This document shows, one piece after another, positions 58,363-64,000 of a stretch of 64,000 bases of DNA (the first letter of the stretch is position 1; each line of letters begins with the position of its first letter). The stretch comes from Streptomyces sp. NBC_01754. Lineage in GTDB: Bacteria; Actinomycetota; Actinomycetes; Streptomycetales; Streptomycetaceae. The notes under the pieces were generated by a model, which searched no databases, was not told the origin of the DNA, and worked only from the letters and a program-made list of their open reading frames with translations. A program made the position numbers and the translations under genes. Location: contig NZ_CP109132.1 of the NCBI RefSeq assembly GCF_035918015.1, forward strand, positions 5,394,001-5,458,000, written 5' to 3'.

Positions 58363-59352
58363 TCAGTCCCACGACCCGAGCGCCGGCGGAAGCCGTGCGA
58401 TCTCGGCCAGGTCCCGGTCGGTGAGTTGCAGTTCGGCGGCCCCCGCGTTCTCCACGGCCCACCGCTCCCGCTTGGTGCCGGGCACGGGCACCACGTGACG
58501 GCCCTGCCGGAGCACCCAGGCCAGCGCCACCTGCGCCGGGGTGGCTCCGTGCCGCTCGGCCACCCGCCGCAGGCCGACGACCACCGGCTGGTTCGCGGCC
58601 ATCATCTCCGCGGTGAAACGGGGATGCCTGGCCCGCGGATCGTCCGGTTCGAAACCCATGCCGGGCTTGAGCGTCCCCGTCAGGTAGCCGTTGCCCAGCG
58701 GCATCGCGGCCAGCACGGCCACGCCCCGCGCCGCACACCACGGCACCAGGTCGTCCAGCGCCTGGGGGGACCACACGGAGAGTTCGGCCTGGACCGCGCT
58801 GACGGGGAAGACCTGCTGCACCCGCTCCAGCTGCCGCACCGTCGCGTCGTACGTACGCGCCCCCGGCCCGCGCCCGGCCCGCGCCCCGACGGCGGACAGG
58901 CCGAGCGCCCGGACCTTGCCCGCGGTCACCAGCTCCGCCATCGCGCCCCAGGTCTCCTCCACCGGCACCTCGGGGTCCGCCCGGTGCAGCTGGTAGAGGT
59001 CGATCACATCGGTCTGGAGCCGCCGCAGCGAGGCGTCGCAGGCGCGGCGGACGTACCCGGGGCGGCCGTTGGCGACGATGTGCTGGTCCCCGACCAGCAG
59101 CCCGCACTTGGTGGAGAGGAAGGCGTCCGAGCGGCGCCCCTTCAACGCCCGCCCGATCAGCAGCTCGTTGGTGAACGGACCGTACATGTCGGCCGTGTCG
59201 AGCAGCCGCACCCCCGCGTCCAAGGCGGCGTGCACCGTACGCAACGAACGGTCACCCCGCTGCTGCGACGTGCTGTAGGCCCAGCTCATCGGCATGCACC
59301 CCAGCCCGACAGCGCCCACGGCCAGCCCCGCCGCACCGATTGTCCTGCGCAC
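58363..59352 (-). CDS. Aldo/keto reductase
   Basis: A 329-aa NADPH-dependent aldo/keto reductase. The catalytic tetrad is complete: Asp in LLDTADMYG, Tyr in the same segment, Lys in LSTKCGLL, and His in YQLHRAD. The C-terminal LRQGRHVVPVPGTKRERWAVENAGAAEL binds the cofactor. The GTG at 59352 has GAGGGAGGG upstream; the frame extends further without a site. It is divergent from the 2-hydroxyacid dehydrogenase. Confidence 0.9.
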   Translation of the reverse strand: MRRTIGAAGLAVGAVGLGCMPMSWAYSTSQQRGDRSLRTVHAALDAGVRLLDTADMYGPFTNELLIGRALKGRRSDAFLSTKCGLLVGDQHIVANGRPGYVRRACDASLRRLQTDVIDLYQLHRADPEVPVEETWGAMAELVTAGKVRALGLSAVGARAGRGPGARTYDATVRQLERVQQVFPVSAVQAELSVWSPQALDDLVPWCAARGVAVLAAMPLGNGYLTGTLKPGMGFEPDDPRARHPRFTAEMMAANQPVVVGLRRVAERHGATPAQVALAWVLRQGRHVVPVPGTKRERWAVENAGAAELQLTDRDLAEIARLPPALGSWD

Positions 59353-59434
59353 TCCCCGAACCCTCCCTCGGCCCCGTCGTCGCAGGACCACACCGCACCC
59401 CAAAAGTAACCTCTGCCGTTCCCTGCCCTTCGCA

Positions 59435-59440
59435 TAGCCT
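59435..59440 (+). promoter_or_regulatory. -10 box of the leaderless hydroxyacid dehydrogenase gene
   Basis: TAGCCT ends 7 nt before the ATG at 59448. No Shine-Dalgarno is present. Confidence 0.45.
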
Positions 59441-59447
59441 CCAGACC

Positions 59448-60428
59448 ATGACTTCGACACCTGCTCCGACACCTGTTCCGGCCCCGGCCTCCGGCCCCGA
59501 CGTATGGCTGCCGATCCCGGCCGAGGAGATCGACGGTCTCCCCGAGGGTCTCAACTACCGTTTCTGGAACGGCGGGGAGGGCTACCCCGCGGACCCGGCG
59601 GACTGCGCGTTCTACGTCGTCCCGTACCTGGCGGGCTCCGAGATCGCCATCCGGCCGCTGGAGCGCATGGGCTCCGTACAGATCGTGCAGACCCTCTCCG
59701 CCGGCATCGACCACGTCGAACCGGGGCTGGCCCCGCTGCCCGCCGGGGTGCGGCTCTGCAACGCCAAGGGCGTCCACGAGGCGTCGACCGCGGAGCTCGC
59801 CCTCGCCCTGATCCTCGCCTCGTTGCGCGGACTCCCCGGCTTCGTGCACGGCCAGGACAAGGAGGAGTGGCGCTCCGGCTTCTACCCCGCGCTCGCCGAC
59901 AAGTCGGTACTCGTCGTCGGCTACGGATCGATCGGGGCGGCCGTCGAGGACCGGCTCGAACCCTTCGAGTGCGCACGGATCGTGCGGGTCGCGCGCTCCG
60001 CCCGGACGACGGCACGCGGCCCGGTGCACGCGCTCGACGAGCTGCCCGCCCTGCTGCCCGAGGCCGACGTCGTCATCCTGACCACCCCGCTGAACGCCTC
60101 CACACGAGGGCTGGCCGGGGCGGAGTTCCTCGCCGCGATGCGGGACGGCGCCCTGCTCGTGAACGTCGCGCGCGGCCCGGTCGTCGACACCACGGCCCTG
60201 CTCGCCGAACTGGAGTCGGGCCGGCTGCGCGCGGCCCTGGACGTCACCGACCCGGAGCCGCTGCCCGCGGGCCACCCGCTCTGGCACGCCCCCCACGTCC
60301 TGATCTCTCCTCATGTGGGGGGCAGCACCTCGGCGTTCCTGCCGCGCGCCAAGCGTCTGCTGGCCGGGCAGCTGTCCCGGTTCGCCGCGGGGGAGCCCGT
60401 CCGCAACGTCGTGCTGACCACCGGCTGA
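59448..60428 (+). CDS. D-2-hydroxyacid dehydrogenase
   Basis: A 326-aa NAD-dependent 2-hydroxyacid dehydrogenase. The cofactor motif is VLVVGYGSIGAAVEDRL. The catalytic Arg lies in LVNVARGPVVDT, the Glu in LDVTDPEPLPAGHPLW, and the His in ISPHVGGST. The substrate-binding half contains TLSAGIDHVEP. The leaderless promoter supports the ATG at 59448. The exact acid is unknown; it is not the serA of the ilv region, which should lie further on. Confidence 0.9.
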   Translation: MTSTPAPTPVPAPASGPDVWLPIPAEEIDGLPEGLNYRFWNGGEGYPADPADCAFYVVPYLAGSEIAIRPLERMGSVQIVQTLSAGIDHVEPGLAPLPAGVRLCNAKGVHEASTAELALALILASLRGLPGFVHGQDKEEWRSGFYPALADKSVLVVGYGSIGAAVEDRLEPFECARIVRVARSARTTARGPVHALDELPALLPEADVVILTTPLNASTRGLAGAEFLAAMRDGALLVNVARGPVVDTTALLAELESGRLRAALDVTDPEPLPAGHPLWHAPHVLISPHVGGSTSAFLPRAKRLLAGQLSRFAAGEPVRNVVLTTG

Positions 60429-60511
60429 CCGCGCCGCCGGGCGGTCCTGCCGCGCCCCGCACCGGCCAACACCGCAGGTGGTAACGGAGCGTAGAGAATG
60501 TATGGCCCTGC

Positions 60512-63500
60512 GTGACCGTTCTGGTGTATCGTCCAGAAGGGGCTGCGCCAGGGAAGGGACGGCGCCGGGCGGGAGTGTCACGCGAGGGGGCGACGGGCGA
60601 TGCACGGCCGATGGAGGGGCGATCCGGTGCTGCGCCGGGGCCGGGTGGGGCCGGGAGTGCCGAGGCGGCCGGAGCCGCGGGGGCGGATCCGGTCCCGGGG
60701 AGTTCCGCGGTGAGCGGCCTCGCGGCCCTGCTCTCCCGGCCGGCCTTCGGCCGCGGTACGGGCCTGCGCTCGCAGCTCCTCCTCGCCGTCGTCTGCGCCG
60801 GATACGCGGTGGGTGCCGGGGTCGGCTGGGGATCCGCGGGGCTGCGGCTCTTCATGGGTGACTTCGGCCTCAGCGTCGCCGCCCTGATCGCCGCGGTCTC
60901 CTGCTTCGTCTACGCCCGCAGGGGCGACAGCCGGCTCCGGCCCGCCTGGCTGCTCTTCTCGCTCTCCTCCGCGATGGCCGCCGGCGGCAACGCGGTCTGG
61001 GGGTGGTACGAGGTGGTGCTGAGCCGTGACGTCCCCTCCCCGTCCCTCGCCGACCTCTTCTTCCTCTGCTTCGCGCCTCCGGCGATCGTCGGCCTCCTCG
61101 TCCTCGCGAAACGTCCCGTCAACCGGGCCGGCTGGGTCTGCCTGGTGCTGGACTCCTGGCTGATCGGGGGGTCGCTGCTGACGCTCTCCTGGAGCCTCGC
61201 GCTCGCACACACCGCCCATGTGGCCAACGCCGGCGGGGAGAGCGTCGCCAGAGCGGCGCTCTCGCTGGCCTACCCGCTGCTCGACATCGTGCTGGTCTCC
61301 ATGGTGCTGGCGCTGCACTTCCGGCGCGTCAGCGCGAACCGCTCGGCGGTGAACACCGCCATCGCCGGGCTCGCCCTGACCGTGCTGTGCGACGCCCTGT
61401 TCACCTCGCCGCTGCTGCGCTCGGCCTACCAGTCCGGCCAACTGCTGGACGCGGGCTGGTTCGCCGGGTCGCTGCTCCTCGCGTACGCCCCCTGGGGCGC
61501 CCACCGCGGCGTGGACAACGCCGTCCGGTCCGGCCGCGCGCCCAGGAGCACGAGCCGCCCGATCGCCGGATCCCTGGCCGCCCTCACGCCGTACCTGGCG
61601 GCAGCCGTCTGCACCCTCGGCATCCTCTACAGCGTGGTCGACGGGCGCCGGCCCGACCGGGTCGTGATCGTCACCGGCTGCGCGGTCGTGCTCGCCCTCG
61701 TCGTCCGCCAGGCGATCATGCTCCTGGACAACATCGCCCTCACCCATGAGCTGGCCCAGAAGGAGAACCACTTCCGCTCCCTGGTGCAGGGCTCCAGCGA
61801 CGTCATCATGATCGCCGAACCCAGCGGCGTGCTGCGCTACGTCAGCCCCGCCGCCGCCGGCGTCTACGGCCGGGCGGCCGAGGACCTCGTGGGCACGGAG
61901 CTCTCCTCGGTCATCCACCCCGACGACCTCGGCCCCTTCGTCCACGAGGCGCGCAGATTCCTCGCCGCCCCTCCCCGCGAGGAGCCCACCACCCGGATCG
62001 AGTGCCGCTTCAGGTCGGGCACCGGTGACTGGCTCCACGTCGAGTCCACCGTCAACCGCCACCAGGGCGGACTGCTGCTCAACAGCCGGGACGTCACCGA
62101 ACGGGTCAGGCTGCAGGAGCAGTTGCAGCACAACGCCGAGCACGACCCGCTCACCGACCTGCCCAACCGCGCCCTGTTCACCGCCAGGGTGGCCCAGGCC
62201 CTCGGCGGCCGGCGCTCCGGCGACCTGGGCGCCGCGGTGCTCTTCATCGACCTCGACGGCTTCAAGGCGGTCAACGACAGCATCGGCCACCAGGCGGGCG
62301 ACGAGCTGCTCGTCCAGGCCGCCGGCCGGCTCCAGGACTCGGTGCGCGCCTGGGACACCGCCGCACGCCTGGGCGGTGACGAGTTCGCGGCGCTCATCGT
62401 CGGCGACGGCTCCCACGACCAGGCCGCCCGGGAGTGCCAGGTCCACGAGATCGCCGACCGGCTGCGCCTCACGCTCTCCCAGCCGTACCGGATCGGCGGC
62501 GGCGAGGTCCGGGTCGCCGCCTCCATCGGCGTCGCCTTCGCCGAGCCCGGCATCACCCCCAAGGACCTCATGCGCAACGCCGACCTGGCGATGTACCGCG
62601 CCAAGGCGGGCGGCAAGGACCGGGTGGAGCTGTACGCCCCCCAGATGCAGGCCGAGGTCGTCCGCCGCTCCGAGCTGGCGGCCAGGGTGCGCACGGCCCT
62701 GCGGGACGGTGAGTTCACCCTGCTGCACCAGCCGGTCGTCCACCTGGCCAGCGGTACGGTCGCGGCCGTCGCCGCGCAGGCCCGCTGGCGCTCCGCCCAG
62801 GGCATCCTCACCCCCGCAGAGTTCCTCCGGGTGGCGGGGGACGGCGACCGAGCCGCCGAGCTGGGCAGCTGGCTGCTGGAGGAGGCCGTCGAGCGGGCGG
62901 CCGACCGGGCCAGGGCCGGCCACCCGACCGCCGTCTCGGTGCGGGTGCCGGCCGGTCGGATCCTGGACCGGGCACTGCCCTTCGGCTCGGTCGAGGCCCT
63001 CCTCACCCGGCACGGACTGTCCTCCAGCGCGTTGATGATCGAAGTCGCCGACAACGACCCACGGATCCCGTTCGACGAGCTGGAGCAGCGGCTGGTCGCC
63101 CTGCGCAGACTCGGCGTACGGATCGCGCTCGACGGCTTCGGCAACGGCTACGCCGCGGTCAACGCCCTGCGCCGGCTCCCCGTCGACGTGCTCAAACTGG
63201 ACCGGAACCTGGTCGAGGGAGTGGTGGAGTCGGCGCGGCTGAACAAGATCACCAGCGGGCTGCTGCGGATCGCCTGCGACCTCGGTATGCAGTCCGTCGC
63301 CGACGGGGTCGACGGGCCGGAGCAGGTCCGTGCGCTGCGGGCCATGGGGTGCACGCACGGCCAGGGGATGGCGTTCTCCGGGCCGGTGGACGAGTACCGG
63401 CTGCGGCGCACCCTGGTGCGGGGGAGATTCCCGGTCGCGGGCGGTGGGCCGGTGGCGCAGCCCGTGCTGGCGGGCGGCTGGATCCCGCTCCAAGGCCGCT

Positions 63501-63532
63501 CACATGATGAGACGACCGTCCCACCCACTTGA
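60512..63532 (+). CDS. cdgF: PAS-GGDEF-degenerate EAL membrane protein (CdgF-like)
   Basis: A protein of up to 1006 aa: about nine hydrophobic segments, a PAS domain (ENHFRSLVQGSSDVIMIAEP), then GGDEF and EAL-like domains. The GGDEF motif is intact (RLGGDEFAAL) with an RAWD inhibitory site five residues before it, so diguanylate cyclase activity with product control is expected. The EAL domain is degenerate: AAQARW for EALVRW, IEVADND for EITES, LDGFGNGYAAV for DDFGTGYSSL, and ADGVD for AEGVE; only the Lys of LKLDRNLV persists. Phosphodiesterase activity is therefore unlikely. The position before ilvB matches S. coelicolor SCO5511 (from memory). The start is uncertain (GTG 60512 or 60575, ATG 60611). 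Confidence 0.85.
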   Translation: MTVLVYRPEGAAPGKGRRRAGVSREGATGDARPMEGRSGAAPGPGGAGSAEAAGAAGADPVPGSSAVSGLAALLSRPAFGRGTGLRSQLLLAVVCAGYAVGAGVGWGSAGLRLFMGDFGLSVAALIAAVSCFVYARRGDSRLRPAWLLFSLSSAMAAGGNAVWGWYEVVLSRDVPSPSLADLFFLCFAPPAIVGLLVLAKRPVNRAGWVCLVLDSWLIGGSLLTLSWSLALAHTAHVANAGGESVARAALSLAYPLLDIVLVSMVLALHFRRVSANRSAVNTAIAGLALTVLCDALFTSPLLRSAYQSGQLLDAGWFAGSLLLAYAPWGAHRGVDNAVRSGRAPRSTSRPIAGSLAALTPYLAAAVCTLGILYSVVDGRRPDRVVIVTGCAVVLALVVRQAIMLLDNIALTHELAQKENHFRSLVQGSSDVIMIAEPSGVLRYVSPAAAGVYGRAAEDLVGTELSSVIHPDDLGPFVHEARRFLAAPPREEPTTRIECRFRSGTGDWLHVESTVNRHQGGLLLNSRDVTERVRLQEQLQHNAEHDPLTDLPNRALFTARVAQALGGRRSGDLGAAVLFIDLDGFKAVNDSIGHQAGDELLVQAAGRLQDSVRAWDTAARLGGDEFAALIVGDGSHDQAARECQVHEIADRLRLTLSQPYRIGGGEVRVAASIGVAFAEPGITPKDLMRNADLAMYRAKAGGKDRVELYAPQMQAEVVRRSELAARVRTALRDGEFTLLHQPVVHLASGTVAAVAAQARWRSAQGILTPAEFLRVAGDGDRAAELGSWLLEEAVERAADRARAGHPTAVSVRVPAGRILDRALPFGSVEALLTRHGLSSSALMIEVADNDPRIPFDELEQRLVALRRLGVRIALDGFGNGYAAVNALRRLPVDVLKLDRNLVEGVVESARLNKITSGLLRIACDLGMQSVADGVDGPEQVRALRAMGCTHGQGMAFSGPVDEYRLRRTLVRGRFPVAGGGPVAQPVLAGGWIPLQGRSHDETTVPPT

Positions 63533-63565
63533 CACGGCGGGAGCCCCGGAGAGAGGGTCAATGCC

Positions 63566-63607
63566 ATGCGCACCCGAATTCTCGTACTTGGAAAGCGCGT
63601 CGGCTGA
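63566..63607 (+). CDS. Leader peptide of the ilvB operon
   Basis: A 13-codon frame encodes MRTRILVLGKRVG, with the run Ile-Leu-Val-Leu. GAGAGGG lies about 8 nt upstream. Such branched-chain-rich leader peptides couple ribosome stalling to attenuation of ilv operons. The terminator at 63652-63685 follows 45 nt after the stop. A homologous-looking leader is known before ilvB in actinobacteria as I recall. Confidence 0.82.
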   Translation: MRTRILVLGKRVG

Positions 63608-63651
63608 AGCAGGGTCACTCATGGACATCCTGCGGACCGCACCGGCGCGCT

Positions 63652-63685
63652 CCCCTCGCTTGCCTGACGGCACGAGGGGTTTTTT
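63652..63685 (+). terminator. Attenuator terminator of the ilvB operon
   Basis: CCCCTCG (63652-63658) pairs with CGAGGGG (63673-63679), and inside TGCC pairs with GGCA (63661-63664/63669-63672) across a 2-nt bulge. TTTTTT follows at 63680-63685. A real U tract is rare in this window and marks it as intrinsic. Together with the leader peptide it forms the attenuator. Confidence 0.85.
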
Positions 63686-63754
63686 GTTGCACCGGTACTC
63701 CTCAAAACACCACAAACACCCCGCATAAACACCAGCTTCGAGAAGAGAATGCCG

Positions 63755-64000
63755 ATGACCGAGCAGGCCACCGGGGCCCCGCACCCGCAGCCGCGGGCCC
63801 GTAACGGCGGACCGTCCTCCGCCTCCGTCGAGTCCCTCACGGGCGCGCAGTCCCTCATCCGTTCTCTCGAGGAAGTCGGGGCCGACACCGTATTCGGCCT
63901 CCCCGGCGGTTGCATCCTGCCGGCGTACGACCCGCTGATGGACTCCACCCGGGTCCGGCACATCCTGGTCCGCCACGAGCAGGGCGCCGGGCACGCCGCC
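63755..64000 (+). CDS. ilvB: Acetolactate synthase large subunit, N-terminal part (cut by window end)
   Basis: The first 82 codons of the thiamine-diphosphate enzyme that makes acetolactate or acetohydroxybutyrate for branched-chain amino acids. After a low-complexity 30-residue start, [24 protein letters not shown] and ILPAYDPL ... [13 protein letters not shown] carry the ThDP-binding Glu. The ATG at 63755 ([10 protein letters not shown]) has GAAGAGA 6 nt upstream; an ATG two codons earlier is possible. It runs past the end of the window. Confidence 0.95.
   Translation, partial: MTEQATGAPHPQPRARNGGPSSASVESLTGAQSLIRSLEEVGADTVFGLPGGCILPAYDPLMDSTRVRHILVRHEQGAGHAA

Noticed and set aside
63529..63534. 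TTGACA as the -35 of the ilvB promoter
   Set aside because: It overlaps the stop codon of the upstream gene and no acceptable -10 lies 16-18 nt downstream; the leader peptide start would be too close.

Overview
The window is a very GC-rich chromosomal stretch from a Streptomyces (or close relative). Evidence: strong G/C bias at third codon positions, GTG/TTG starts, leaderless promoters, long GC-rich hairpin terminators without U tracts, families such as DUF5133, DUF6191 and DUF6624, and a gene order from sdaA-glyA-gcvH-gcvT through ligA, rmdB, gatCAB, cdgF to ilvB that I recall from S. coelicolor (SCO5469-SCO5512; memory, not a search). No rRNA, tRNA or CRISPR array was seen.

Region by region. 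1-10.5 kb: an L,D-transpeptidase lipoprotein, a crotonase, a serine-kinase-like ATPase, a class I terpene synthase, an ABC transporter with a YtrA-like GntR regulator, and a stress-type block (STAS anti-anti-sigma factor, MarR regulator, SigB/SigF-type sigma factor, DUF5133 protein). 10.5-18.6 kb: an accessory island. It holds a lone LuxR-type HTH fragment, a probable IS21 istB remnant, an intact tyrosine recombinase with an array of 14-bp repeats just upstream, an intact alpha/beta hydrolase plus virginiamycin B lyase (vgb) pair, a Tn3-family transposase ruined by an 8-bp duplication, two single-base deletions and a stop codon, and a broken DUF6624 gene. The layout suggests a decayed Tn4430-like (TnpI/TnpA) transposon that delivered a streptogramin-inactivation cassette. 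18.6-26.2 kb: serine/glycine metabolism (sdaA, glyA, gcvH, gcvT) behind a tandem glycine riboswitch, a P-loop protein and two SseB-like proteins. 26.3-32.2 kb: a complete oligopeptide ABC operon. 32.2-43.1 kb: mostly single housekeeping genes (TRIC channel, thioesterase, cysteine desulfurase, amidase, mnmA, DUF427, LOG, SDR, MetE-like protein, ligA) plus an alpha/beta hydrolase that has lost all three catalytic residues. 43.3-49.3 kb: the c-di-GMP enzyme RmdB and the gatC-gatA-small membrane protein-gatB operon. 49.6-64 kb: MMPL transporter, acetyltransferase, membrane protein, a 22-bp tandem repeat, a large LuxR regulator, DUF6191, a PQQ-type sugar dehydrogenase, an aldo/keto reductase, a D-2-hydroxyacid dehydrogenase, a GGDEF protein with a degenerate EAL domain, and the attenuated start of ilvB.

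How parts connect: the riboswitch lets glycine induce its own cleavage, glyA links glycine to serine, and sdaA removes serine. The cysteine desulfurase and MnmA sit 0.75 kb apart and act in the same tRNA 2-thiouridine pathway. Two c-di-GMP genes lie 17 kb apart: one keeps both catalytic motif sets, the other keeps only the cyclase set. Many single genes here (33943, 35859, 38463, 39808, 52488, 59448) have a TAnnnT box 6-9 nt before the start codon and are probably leaderless.
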